A stretch of DNA of 64,000 nucleotides. Source: Helianthus annuus. Taxonomy: Eukaryota; Streptophyta; Magnoliopsida; Asterales; Asteraceae. The translations under genes and the position numbers were made by a program. Below the pieces are notes generated by a model. It was not told the origin of the DNA, did not search any database, and saw only the letters and a list, made by a program, of their open reading frames with translations. Below are positions 52,920 to 64,000 of this stretch, piece after piece. The stretch is taken from assembly GCF_002127325.2 (NCBI RefSeq), contig NC_035435.2, forward strand, positions 10,932,289-10,996,288, read 5' to 3'. The stretch's first letter is position 1, and each line of letters starts with the position of its first letter.

Positions 52920-55900
52920 TTAAGTTGTATGGTTTTCCCGGTTATCCTGGGGTGTCACATCCACCCCCCGTTGATCTGGAATTTCGTCCCGAAATTCCGT
53001 AGCTTCAGCCTCAGTAGCGGTTGTACCGTTCTCAAACAGTTGGGGATACTTTTGTTTCATCCGATCTTCGCGCTCCCAGGTGAACTCTGGGCCGCGACGT
53101 GAGTTCCAACGAACTCGAACGAGAGGTATTCTAGTGCTCTTGAGGACCTTAACATCCCGGTCTGTGATTTCGACTGGTTCCTCGACGAATTTCAACTGTT
53201 CGTCGATCGTGAGTTCCTTCAGAGGAACTACGTGGGTCTCATCTGACAGACACTTCTTCAGATTCGACACATGGAAAACGTTGTGAACTGCACCGAGTTC
53301 TGCTGGTAAGTTCAGTCTGTAGGCCACCTTGCCTATTTTCTCAATGATTTCAAAAGGTCCAACGTATCGTGGGTTGAGTTTGCCTCGTTTACCAAAACGA
53401 ACCACACCCTTCCAGGGTGAAACTTTGAGTAATGCCCGCTCCCCAACCTGGAGCTCAAGTGGTTTCCTGCCCTTATCGGCGTAGGCCTTCTGACGGTCAC
53501 GAGCGGCCGCCATGCGTTGTCGTATTTGAGCAATCCGCTCAGTAGTGTCTACCACATGTTCTGGACCAGTGATTTGACTATCCCCCACCTCTGCCCAACA
53601 GAGAGGTGACCGGCATTTACGTCCGTAAAATGCCTCGAACGGAGCAGCTTTAATGCTGGTGTGGTAGCTGTTATTATACGAGAATTCCACGAGTGGCAGA
53701 TGCCTTTCCCAGCTGTTGCCAAAGTCGATTACACAAGCGCGAAGCATGTCTTCTAAGGTTTGAATAGTGCGCTCGGACTGCCCGTCCGTCTGTGGGTGAT
53801 ACGCTGTGCTCATATCTAGACGTGAGCCAAAAGATTTGTGCATTGCTTGCCACAGCTCTGAGGTAAAACGCGCGTCTCGATCATCGGATAATAGAAGTGG
53901 GCACCCCGTGCCTCGAAACAACTTCCTTGAGATATATTTCCGCTAGAGTGGAAAATTTATCTGTTTCCTTAATTGCCAAGAAGTGTGCGGATTTTGTGAG
54001 TCGATCCACGATCACCCAGATAGTATCGTTTCCGTGCTGTGATCTAGGTAGGCCAGTAACGAAATCCATGGAAATTTGCTCCCATTTCCATTGTGGTATC
54101 TCTGGTTGTTGCAGTAAACCTGAGGGTTTCTGATATTCCGTCTTGACTCGCGCACAAGTCAAACACTTGCTGACGTAAGTTACTATGTGGGCCTTCATAC
54201 TAGGCCACCAATACGTAGTTTTAATATCGTGGTACATCTTGTCCGAACCGGGGTGTACCGAGTAGCGAGATTTGTGTGCTTCATCCATCACAAGTTCTCG
54301 TAAGTCGCCATAGAGTGGGACCCAAATGCGTCCTGTTACATAGTAAGCACCGTCTTCCTTCTGTTCTAAGCGTTGTCTTGACCCACGTAGGGCTTCGGCT
54401 CTAACGTTTTCTGGTTTCAGTGCTTCTATCTGAGCAGCTCGTATTTGCGAAGGTAGACTAGAATGGATCGTGAGTTGTAGAGCTCTTACGCGCTTAGGCG
54501 CGGTGTCCTTTCGACTGAGGGCGTCAGCCACCACATTGGCCTTGCCCGGGTGATACCTGATGGAGCACTCGTAGTCATTCAGCAGCTCGACCCATCGTCG
54601 TTGCCGCATATTCAGTTCCTTCTGCTTAAATATGTGCTCTAGGCTCCTGTGGTCGGTGTAGATGGCGCACTTGGTTCCGTACAGGTAATGCCGCCATAAC
54701 TTAAGTGCGAAAACAACAGCTCCCAGCTCTAAATCATGCGTAGTGTAGTTCTTCTCGTGAACTTTGAGTTGTCGTGAGGCGTAAGCTATGACCTTATCTC
54801 GTTGCATCAATACACAACCAAGACCCTGAATTGATGCATCACAGTAAACCACAAAATCTTCTGTGCCCTCTGGCAGTGAAAGGATAGGTGCACTACATAG
54901 TCTATCCTTTAGATGCTGAAAGGCTAACTCTTGTGCATTTCCCCAATGATAAACAACGCCTTTCTGCGTTAACAAGGTGAGAGGCTGCGCGATCTTAGAA
55001 AAATCCTTGATGAATCTCCTGTAGTAACCTGCCAATCCCAAGAATTGGCGAATTTCCTTTGGTGTACGAGGTGCAGGCCAGTTCTTAATAGAGTCCACCT
55101 TGGATGGATCAACGTGAATCCCATCTTTGTTCACCACATGCCCTAGGAAATGGACTTCACGAAGCCAGAAGTCGCATTTCGAGAACTTTGCGTAAAGCTG
55201 TTCCTTCCGAAGGAGTTCCAGAATAAGTCGTAGATGCTGTTCGTGCTCCTCCTGACTCTTAGAATAGATCAGGATGTCGTCGATGAAAACTATAACAAAC
55301 TTGTCCAGATACGGCTTGCAAACTCGGTTCATCAAATCCATAAAAACTGCGGGTGCGTTCGTCAGCCCAAACGGCATGACCAAAAACTCATAGTGCCCAT
55401 AACGGGTTCTAAAGGCTGTCTTAGAGACATCCTCTTCCCGAACTCTCAGCTGGTGATATCCCGATCTCAGATCGATCTTTGAATAGTAGCTCGACCCCTG
55501 CAACTGGTCGAACAAGTCGTCAATGCGCGGTAGAGGATAACGGTTCTTCACAGTCACCTTGTTGAGTTCACGATAGTCGATGCACATTCTGAAGGTACCA
55601 TCCTTCTTCTTCATAAATAGTACTGGAGCTCCCCAAGGCGATGAACTAGGACGAATAAAACCCTTATCCAAGAGTTCTTGTAGTTGCGTGGAGAGTTCTT
55701 CCAATTCTGATGGAGCTAAACGATAAGGTGCACGTGCTACAGGCGCAGCTCCAGGAGCTAGTTCAATCTGAAACTCGACTTGGCGATGGGGCGGAAGACC
55801 AGGTAATTCCTCAGGGAATACCTCAGGATAGTCACGTACAACTGGAAAATCTTCTAGCTTCTTCTCTTTCTCTGTGGTATCAGTAACTAGAGCCAAAACC

Positions 55901-57623
55901 GTTGTGTGGCCCTTTCGTAAGCACTTCTGGGCCTTAAGAAGAGAGATGATGTTCTCAACAGCACTTCTCTTGTCGCCACGAATCATGAGAGGTTCACTAC
56001 CTAAACCAGGAATACGAACGACCTTCTCGTTGCAAAGAATCTCTGCTCGGTGTTGGGACAACCAATCCATCCCAATGACAACGTCGAAACTACCCAAGAC
56101 GATAGGAATAAGGTCAATAGAGAAGGTCTGGCTAGCGAGAATAAGTTTGCAACCTTTAACTACGTGCGAGGCCTCCAAACTCTTACCATTTGCTAGTTCT
56201 ACAGTGTGCTTGTCGCTCAGGGGTGTTGGATTACGCTTAAGCATTTTACTAACTTCTAGTGACACATAGCTAGTATCGGCACCCGAATCAAATAAGACTG
56301 TAACATAAAAGTCGTCGAGAAGGAACTTACCCGTCACCACGTTGGGATCATTCCTTGCTTCACCTTGACCAATCACGAACACTCGTCCCCTAGCACCATT
56401 GTTGTTGTTGTGGTTCCCATTGTTACCATTCCCCTGATTGTTGTTGTTGTTGTTCTGGTTCAGTTGGGGACAATCTTTCTTGAAGTGGCCTTCAGCTCCA
56501 CACTGAAAGCACCCTTTGTTGTTACCCTGCTGCTGTCGCTGGTTCTGCTGAGGTTGCTGACGATTCTGATTGGCGGGGTATGCGCTCCTGCAATCCTTTG
56601 CAACATGACCAGGCTTGTTGCACCGATGACAGTTGCTCCTGATGCATGGCCCACTGTGGTGTAGGTTGCAACGATTGCATTTGGGGTGATTCCCCTTGTA
56701 CCCACCATGACCTTGACCACCAGACGATTGCTGACTGGGGCTCTTGTGGTCGTCAGTCTTTCTCTGCTGAGATTGAGATTGCACAGAAGTTGAACCCTTG
56801 TTTGAAGTTCCATCCCATTTCCGTTTGTCCCCACTAGAGGTACCAGAAGTAGTTGCAGCACCTATGCGCTTTGGTAACTTGTTCTGCTCCACCGCTTGGT
56901 CAGTAAGACGGTGAGCCAACTGAACAACCTGCTGGATAGTAGCCAAGTTTGCTGAAGTCACATGGCTCTGGATCTCTGGCACCAAGCCCTTGAGATAGAG
57001 TTCAATTCGCTTATACGGAGGGTCCACCATAGTAGGACACAACAAGGCAAGCTCATGCGATCTCTTAGTATACGCCTCAATCTCTGACCCCGTCATCTTG
57101 AGATTGTAGAACTCATCTTCCAGCTTATGGATGTCATCGCGACTGCAGTATTCCTCCCTGATCATTTCCTTGAAATTCTCCCATGGGGTGGCGTTGGCAG
57201 CAACCAACCCCAACATCTGCACTTGAGCATTCCACCACGTGAGGGCCAAACCCTCGAGAGTACCAGTAGCATACTTCACCCTGCGCGCTTCAGGGCATTC
57301 GCACATTTCGAACACAGACTCTAGTTTCTCAAACCAGTGTAGGAGACCTACTGCTCCTTCAGTTCCGCTAAAAGTAGTGGGTCGGCAGTCCATAAAGGTC
57401 TTAAAAGTGCACACCGGTGCCTGAGCATATTGACCTAAGGTAGGTGAAAGAAAGACAGAGTTTAACACAAAGGTTGGTTCACGAGAGTAGGATCCTAAAG
57501 ATCCTAGAACAAATTCGGACTGCAGGATATACCTCCTGCGTTTGCAGCTGCAAGCGCTGCGGCAACTCGTTCGTTGATCAAAGCCGTCAACTGGGCTTGT
57601 GTCATGTTAACGCGTCCAGACAT
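52920..57623 (-). pseudogene. gag-pol: Gag-Pol polyprotein of element D with a chromodomain-like C-terminus
   Basis: Likely start ATG 57623 ([20 protein letters not shown]), but the frame breaks before 57468, where the long open frame begins. Order: gag core, two to three zinc knuckles ([28 protein letters not shown]) with an Asn/Gln-rich linker, protease ([13 protein letters not shown]), RT ([11 protein letters not shown]), RNase H ([12 protein letters not shown]), integrase, and a tail [17 protein letters not shown] of the chromodomain kind that steers Tekay/Del elements to heterochromatin. A small indel at about 53881-53921 shifts the frame next to the second catalytic Asp of integrase (DRDARFTS), so no full polyprotein is made. 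Everything else is well preserved. Confidence 0.9.
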
Positions 57624-57931
57624 GATTCTTCATAACAAGAGTAATACAAGTGAGAGAGGTTCGCAAAAGTACGATAGTAGGATAGAGTAAGCACGCACAT
57701 GTTCAAGCAACAGTAGTTATACTAATCAAGCATACCATGAGCAATGTACTACGTAACTAACAAGTAGGCAATATACACATATCATATTACCTAGTATGTC
57801 GAGCCTTGCATGCGGAGTGAAGTGTCGTTGTGGACCGTTGAGCACTGTACCGGTTATAGTCTGGTTTTAACAAAAACGTTTCTCTTTTATTAAAACCTAG
57901 TTCACTATAACCAATGGCTCTGATACCAATC

Positions 57932-59131
57932 TGTCACACCCCCAAAATCCCCCCTGCGGAGTACTACCGCTTGGAGGCGTGACTGACCAGGATCCAGCCA
58001 CCAATCATACTGAACAAGCATATAAACAGTTATAAAAGTTTAACCAATACGATTGGTGTTTCAAAACAAACAAGTTTAAGTTGCAAGCGGAAGCATAAGT
58101 CTTAAAGTTAAAACATAAGTTCAAATGGATTCAAGTTTAACATAGTACGCAGCAATTCGTGTCCCACAACGACTCTCCTCCATGCAAGCTCCAGCTGAGT
58201 ACCTATGGTCCTGCAAAGCATGTAGTAACGAGTCAACAACTAGTTGAGTGAGTTCACACCCTCCACAAAGCATGGGGTTCCCTGGGTTGGGAACGGGGTT
58301 AAGGAACGTGGGTTCCTCGTCCTCCTTGGGTAGGACGTCTATGGTTCAGGAATGTGATTCCTCATCCGGATGGATGGATAACTCGTACTAGACCAAAACT
58401 CTATCACGAAGTCCCTCCTTTTTGTATCGACTTAATCGCCGGGCCAATGGCGAGCGGGTCATTAGTTAGATAGCGCTATTTAGGTCTGACAAACCTCACA
58501 CCGTGCCACAGAGGACGGGCGTGAACTAATGGATCTGGGGCACGTCAATGATGATAGACATTGATGTTTTCAGGGCACATAAACATGACTACAGTCAGCA
58601 GTCGATATGGTAACGGGTCTAGTGTACGCATGGGGTAGCCCCCACGGCCGAAATGCCTGATAACTAACATGGGGTAGCCCCCACGGCTGGGACGCCGGAG
58701 TAACTGGGAATGAACAAGTCACGTTTTAAACTATGGGGTAACCCCCACGGCAGGATGCCAGTTAAAGGAAACTGTTTTCGAAATGACTAAAACGAACACC
58801 CAACTGTGAACTCACTCAACTAGTTGTTGACTCGTTACTACATGCTTTGCAGGACCATAGGTACTCAGCTGGAGCTTGCATGGAGGAGAGTCGTTGTGGG
58901 ACACGAATTGCTGCGTACTATGTTAAACTTGAATCCATTTGAACTTATGTTTTAACTTTAAGACTTATGCTTCCGCTTGCAACTTAAACTTGTTTGTTTT
59001 GAAACACCAATCGTATTGGTTAAACTTTTATAACTGTTTATATGCTTGTTCAGTATGATTGGTGGCTGGATCCTGGTCAGTCACGCCTCCAAGCGGTAGT
59101 ACTCCGCAGGTGGGATTTTGGGGGTGTGACA
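57932..59131 (-). repeat. Chimeric 5' LTR of element D (direct plus inverted LTR end)
   Basis: 57932-58256 equals 50306-50630 in direct orientation. 58248-59131 equals 50306-51189 in inverted orientation. The lengths match exactly (325 and 884 bp), with only a few substitutions. The two parts overlap in the 9-bp word GTGAGTTCA, present at both donor positions. The LTR's own 5' part (51190-52858, with the promoter) is absent. The arms 57932-58256 and 58807-59131 can fold back on each other. Confidence 0.93.
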
Positions 59132-60209
59132 TGAAAGCTTGCACAGCTGTTGCAACATCAAGATGAGGAATGTCTAGTGATTCCCGGCTGAATTTGTTCA
59201 CATAATCCCTAAGGGATTCCTGAGGCCCTTGTGTTATCCTATAGAGATCACTTGTTAATTTTTCAAAGCTTCTACTACAAGAAAATTGACTATTAAATAA
59301 ATTTACTAAGTGAGCAAAAGATGTAATCGAATGTGGAGGAACATTTAGGAGCCATTTCAAAGCCGATCCTGTCAAGGTTGAACCAAAACCCTTGCACAAG
59401 CAGGCTTCCTTGAGATCTGGAGGGATAGGGTTGATCTCCATCCTTTCCCTATACTGGGCAATATGCTCTTCAGGATCCGTGGTTCCGTCGTAGAGTTTCA
59501 TGTTCGGAGTCTGAAATCTTTTTGGGATTTCAGCATCACATATAGGATGCACGAACCGAGATACCATGTGGCTATCCTGGGACAATTCAGGAATTGGCTG
59601 CACCACCCCAGGTACACTGGATATCATATCCTTTAATTTCTGAAGTTCCCTGGATTATTCTGACGCTACAGTTGTATCCTGCAAAGATCCAACACTGTTA
59701 GCGGTAATAGCATTATTATTATTCGATATGTTACCCGTTAGAGGATTTTGCCCATATCCTGAAGCATATCCTGAGCTCCTCACAGTCGATATCCTGACCG
59801 AGGAGGGTATTTCAGGAGTATGATTCTGAGGAAGGCTGGGCACGATATTCCCCCTGTTATCCTCAGCATACACAGCTGAACTAAAGTTCAACACTCTGGG
59901 ATGTAATGGAGTGACATTATCCTCAGCAGATCTGCTCGAGCCAGACTTCAGGAGTTGTATTTCCCTTAAAAGCATTTGGTTTGTTTCCTGTTGCTGCCTC
60001 ATTTGTTCCTGCACACTTCCAAACAAGGTTAGAATTTCATCGTTAGAAGCTAAAACAGGAGCAGATCCCTGAACACTCCGAGTAGGGATAACATCTTGAG
60101 ATTGTGTAGAGGCTGGCATCCTTGGAGGAGGCGGTGGAAGCACCGAACCAACTGTTGCAGAAGTTGTAGCAGTCACAGTAGAAGAGCTCATGTTTGATCT
60201 TGAGGCCAT
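59132..60209 (-). pseudogene. gag-pro: Gag of element C, N-terminal part, one stop codon
   Basis: First ATG at 60209, downstream of the primer site. A Ser/Pro-rich N-terminus is followed by the capsid core (CLCKGFGSTLTGSALKWL, SLDIPHLDVATAVQAF), cut at the TTTCA/TGAAA target site by element D. A TAA at 59655-59657 interrupts the frame just before the block that reads ARELQKLKEM in element B. The frame continues directly after it, so it is a single nonsense change. Confidence 0.88.
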
Positions 60210-60313
60210 TGTAAACAATGTGGCAAAAAGTTTTGAAAATAGAAAACCGATTAACGATTTCACATAGATTTTTAGTAAAGAGAGCACCACTTGACCCACG
60301 GTGGGCGCCAAAT

Positions 60314-61049
60314 TGTTTTGGTCAAAAATTACCGAAGCAATTAAGTGATCAAATTAGTTGAGTGAGGTAGTGTGCTAAAAAGTGTGTTGAAAATATGCTT
60401 GTTAGGTTCTTTGGAAAAACAGTGTTCAGGATACGGCTCAGGATATTGAGCTGTATCTACGATCAAACAATGAGCAATAAAGTAAAGTAAATGACACGAG
60501 ATGTACGAGGAAAGCCCTTGATCAACCTAGATCGCCGGCATAAAACCTCGGGAGCTGACAATCGCAGCTGCCTAGTTCTTCTTATTGCTTTAAACTTCAG
60601 GATACAGTGCAGGATATAGATCAGATCGCTAAGTGTTACAATGGATTTGTGAAAGTTGCGAGAGAGCAAGTGTTGAGAGTGTAGAGAGTGTGATTGTGAT
60701 GTCCTAGTTGATCTGATATACCCACTATTTATAGTAACGAATTACAAACTAAAATTCCTATAAACATGGGATGCCCCGAATATTCCAATGTGAACGTTGT
60801 AGACCGAGTAATGCGGCTTCAACGGCTTCTTGTGAACGACTTAGACCGAGTCTTCAGTAGAAAAGGTCTTCATGAACGTTGCTAGCTTCTAACCCACGTA
60901 CCTGCATTTAATCCGTTAGTGATCCTGAGGATACCATTCAGGATGTTACCAATATCCTGAGTCAGCATCCCGGATGTAAACAGATACAATAAACAAGATA
61001 TATATCAAGATATTTTCCAGGATATGGGCTCAGAATTTCACCCATAACA
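60314..61049 (-). repeat. 5' LTR of element C
   Basis: 736 bp, equal to 30984-31719 apart from about two substitutions near 60470. The sense TATA box is at 60725-60734. The primer site abuts its left end. Confidence 0.95.
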
Positions 61050-61269
61050 ATAAGCTAGATAATATTTAGTTAGATTATGTTATTATATTATGTTAGTATA
61101 AGTTTAGAGATAGTTAAAAATCTAGAGATGGTTATGGCCTTACATCCGCTCGAGTATATATGTATCAAATGTCACATTTTATCATTTACCAATTCTTAAT
61201 AAAAGAACACATTCATATTTTCTCTCAAACCCTAACATTCAATCACAGAAACCATATTCAGATTCAATA
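61050..61269 (+). repeat. 3' LTR of element G, remainder
   Basis: ATAAG duplication, then the rest of the LTR, ending CAATA at 61269. It aligns with 26603-26818 with a few substitutions and one missing T. Confidence 0.85.
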
Positions 61270-61274
61270 AATTT

Positions 61275-61606
61275 GACGACACGTTTTAGAGATTAAAATA
61301 TAATTGAAATCGACTCATTTGAAGTAAAATACCTAACGACTTTCATGAAGCTAATTAAAATGCAACCATGAATAAAACAAGAAGAGTTAGAATGCATCCA
61401 TGAGATAATTGCTTAAAATGATGGGTAGGTAAACTTAAATGATGGGTAGGTAAACTAGTAATTTTAGTTCTTCCTTGAGCAATAAGTTTTGTTGCAGATG
61501 GTGTGAAACACTTTAATATTTAACTAGTGTGCATGAACTGCATACAATTAGTATCATGAGTTTAAATTAAAATAATTATGAGAAATTGATCTATCAACAA
61601 TATGAA
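61275..61606. other. Flank of element G, no gene
   Basis: Starts with a diverged copy of the 130-bp segment found at 26450-26581 on the other side of G (CGTTTTAGAGATTAAA ... GAAGCTAATTAAAATGC), and has a short direct repeat AAATGATGGGTAGGTAAACT at about 61417-61455. Confidence 0.6.
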
Positions 61607-63270
61607 GCAACAACAACAACCGTACCCAGTATATCCCACCAATAGCAGAGCTAGTGGTAGGGTCAGGGGAGGGTGAGATGTAGGCAAGCCTTACCTCTAT
61701 CCCTTGGGGGTAGAAAGGCTGCTTCCAGAAAGACCCCCGGCTCAAAAACAAAAGCATACGAACAAACAGACGTGATACAAGCAGAAAAGGCGGTACCATA
61801 AGTGAAATAAAACTACCAAATATCAACAGGAGCGAGCCATATACTACATAAACATTTATAGCATCATAAAATAACCAATGCACATGTTACCTAAAGACAA
61901 TCATGTACTAAATCCCCCCTTAACAAAAAACTAGGCTACCTATACGCTATCCCTTAATAGTCCTTTACCTTTATCCTATGTCTCCACGAATTCCTATCCC
62001 GGATCATGTCCTCAGAGAGATGCAACTCTATCAAATCATATCTAATCCGCTCCTCCCAAGTTAATTTAGGCCTGCCTCTACTTCTTCTCCCCTCCACAAT
62101 AAAGTTTTCCACTGCTCTAACTGGCGCCATAGTCTGCCTTCTCTTCACATGCCCAAACCATCTCAATCTCCCTTCTTTAATCTTCTCCGATATACTAGCT
62201 ACTCCTACCCTTTCCCTGAAAACCTCATTTCTTATCCGATCTAGTCTTGTGTATCCACACATCCACCTCAGCATCCTCATCTCTGCAACCTCCATCTTGC
62301 GCGCCTGTGCCTTTTTGATGGCCCAACACTCTGTTCCATACAACATAGCAGGTCTAACTGCAACCCTATAAAATTTTCCCTTTAATTTAGTTGGGAACCG
62401 CTTGTCACACAAGACCCCAGAGGCTGCTCTCCACTTACACCAGCCAGCCTGGATGTGGTGGGCTACGTCACTATCTATCTCTCCATCCCTTTGAACAAAC
62501 GATCCTAAGTACTTAAACTTAGTTACTTGTGGGACTGCTTGGTTTTCAATAGTGATTTGAGTGTCCTCGCAATCACTAGCACCACTGAAGTTACAATAGA
62601 GATACTCCGTCTTTGAGCGACTAATCCTTAAGCCTCTCCCCTCTAAGGCTGTCCGCCACTCCTCCAACCTTACATTCAGGCTTTCTTTAGTCTCTTCAAT
62701 TAACACTATGTCATCTGCAAAAAGCATGCACCATGGGACTGGCTTCTGGATGTACTTTGACAACTCATCTAGGACAACCGCAAATAGAAACGGGCTTAAC
62801 GCCGACCCTTGGTGGAGACCCACCTCCACTGAGAAGAAGTCGGTATCTCCTAAAGGAGAACGTACGCTCGTTTCGGTCCTACTATACATATCCTTAATTA
62901 TATCTATATACCTCCCAGGGATCCTTCTACCCTCTAAACTATCCCAAATCAATCTACGGGGCACACTATCGTACGCCTTTTCAAGGTCAACGAAGACCAT
63001 ATGTAGATCCCGCCTTTTCTCCCTATACTTTTCCATTAATCTTCTGATAATATGTATCGCTTCCGTGGTTGATCGCCCTGTCATGAAACCAAACTGGTTT
63101 ACTGTAACCTGAGTTTCTCTTCTTATTCTAGTCTCAATTACTCTCTCCCATAATTTCATAGTATGACATAACAACTTAATTCCTCTATAATTTCCACAAC
63201 ATTGGGCATCTCCTTTCTTCTTATATATGGGCACTAATACGCTACTCCTCCATTGATCTGGTATTTTTCA
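61607..63270 (-). mobile_element. 5'-truncated LINE of the RTE type
   Basis: Minus strand. It ends in a (GTT)n tail (+ strand CAACAACAACAAC, 61607-61619) after a conserved-looking 3' UTR (CTACCCCCAAGGGATAGAGG). The 5' end falls near 63270, inside the RT domain, so the endonuclease and ORF start are missing, as usual for LINE insertions. I could not identify target duplications. Confidence 0.82.
61954..63267 (-). pseudogene. LINE reverse transcriptase, N-terminally truncated
   Basis: Open frame of ~435 codons without stops, starting in the RT palm (PDQWRSSVLVPIYKKKG, NYRGIKLL). Motifs: FVDLEKAYDSVPR, LHQGSALSPFLFAVV, FADD box (MLFADDIVLI), KTEYLY, KYLGSFV. Then a C-terminal region RLRWFGHVKRR ... 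RGRPKLTWEERI, typical of plant RTE-like LINE proteins. With no endonuclease domain it cannot retrotranspose. The unbroken frame suggests a recent insertion. Confidence 0.85.
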
Positions 63271-64000
63271 GAGTACTACTAAAAATGTGATTACACAAAC
63301 GAAAGTAATCTTCTTGAAATATTGGGTGATGGTGACAAAAAAAAGTATTAGTTTTCTATCCCCTTTCATATTTAAGTTTATTATAGGAACCAAAAAACAA
63401 AAACATGTTATAAAATCAAACAACAAACTTGATTGTGCAGAGTCAAAAGGCAGAATCAAGTCATAATGGAGAAATTAAATATTTAAAGTTATAATGCATC
63501 AATTAAATACCTGAATAAGCAAAAAGCTCATAAGACCTTTTAGTAAAAATCAAGTGGAGACCATCGCCATCATTGGGATTGAACTTTTCCGACGGTTGAT
63601 CATAGACAATTTCAGTACAATCTACTTGAAAAGGTGAGAAGCCTTTATTGGCATCAAGCACCAGAAACTTGTAGAGGCGGAGCTCCTGAGCCAACACCGC
63701 TAGCATCGACAAAATGAAACAAAATGAAGTGATGTTTAAACCCTGTAAAAAGGTGATAATAAGCCAACAACTCAATAACAAAAATGCACATATCATTGTG
63801 GTTGTGTTTCTTAATTGGGTTTTCTATGTGAAGATTAACACAACAACTCTAGCACTTGCTTGCATGCCTCAGGCAAGATGCTTTAATCCTTTCAAGCCCG
63901 ACTTCATGGGCCGATGGCTCGATTTCAAATGTTACACGTACCCAATTCTCCATTCTCAAAACAAACCCTGCAAAATAACATCAACTCTTAATCGACTTCT
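63271..64000 (-). other. Possible exons of a host gene at the right edge
   Basis: A 232-bp open stretch (63742-63511) is bounded by TTTTTACAG and GTATTTAATT splice-like sites and reads GLNITSFCFILSMLAVLAQELRLYKFLVLD ... DGDGLHLIFTKRSYELFAYSG. A second candidate starts after TTTTGCAG at 63967 (FVLRMENWVRVTFEIEPSA). I do not recognise the family. The coding look and splice sites suggest part of a minus-strand gene continuing past 64000, but it may be a gene fragment. Confidence 0.35.

Larger units (their letters stand above)
50306..59131 (-). mobile_element. Tekay/Del-type gypsy retrotransposon D with a rearranged 5' LTR
   Basis: Minus-strand element in the gag of C, perfect TSD TGAAA (50301-50305 and 59132-59136). 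3' LTR 50306-52858 (2553 bp), polypurine-like CTTGGGGATGA before it, gag-pol 52920-57623, Met-tRNA primer site (+ strand GGCTCTGATACCA, 57916-57928). The 5' LTR (57932-59131) is only 1200 bp and chimeric: 325 bp of normal LTR end followed by an inverted 884-bp copy of the same LTR end. Both outer ends of the integrated DNA are therefore TGTCACACCCCC. Confidence 0.92.

Noticed and set aside
58248..59131. Inverted LTR segment as an independent solo LTR insertion
   Set aside because: It lacks its own target duplication, is truncated at the exact microhomology GTGAGTTCA, and the TGAAA duplication encloses it together with the rest of D.

Overview
The window is nuclear DNA of a flowering plant, most likely a eudicot. 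It is almost entirely a matryoshka of LTR retrotransposons. The evidence is plant-type Ty3/gypsy elements (Tat type with two RNase H domains and an antisense ORF, and Tekay/Del type with a chromodomain-like tail), plant Ty1/copia polyproteins, an RTE-like LINE, and a captured fragment of a plant-like eIF3B gene. The long Tekay LTR type would fit Asteraceae, but I cannot prove the family from this sequence. I see no complete host gene; only the last 0.7 kb may hold exons of one.

Left block (1-20.5 kb), all truncated by the window start. An old copia element E (10983-20537, minus) is broken by a 3.0-kb solo LTR of a Tekay-like element (12908-15898) and by a second copia element F (about 7806-10982, minus). 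F is itself broken by Tat element A (1-7805, minus). Middle block (20.5-26.6 kb): a 1.2-kb Pack-MULE (20874-22093) with 9-bp target duplications carries three exon pieces of eIF3B. Its right end has been tandemly triplicated. Next come a degenerate ~72-bp tandem array and AT-rich DNA without genes.

Right block (26.6-61.3 kb). A decayed copia element G (LTRs 26587-26818 and 30968-30983 + 61055-61269) contains, inside its 3' LTR, Tat element C (30984-61049, minus, TSD ATAAG). C contains Tat element B (37032-47763, plus, TSD AATCC) in its pol and Tekay element D (50306-59131, minus, TSD TGAAA) in its gag. A 5'-truncated RTE-like LINE lies at 61607-63270.

A and B are near-identical copies of one family. 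B looks intact: LTRs differing at about 2 of 728 sites by eye, an 856-codon gag-pro, a full pol, and an antisense gene. C is a diverged relative with the same layout. In all three, gag-pro and pol share one frame and are separated by a single TAG inside TAG-CAA-TTA, the classical leaky-stop context. In B and C the antisense gene reads as a clean four-exon gene with the same intron phases. The spacer between pol and the antisense gene contains series of small hairpins whose loops and linkers are constant while the stem sequences change in a compensatory way, in both families. That is the best candidate here for an undescribed functional RNA element. A second strong oddity is element D: its upstream LTR is a chimera ending in an inverted copy of the LTR's own 3' end, joined at a 9-bp microhomology and yet flanked by a perfect target-site duplication.
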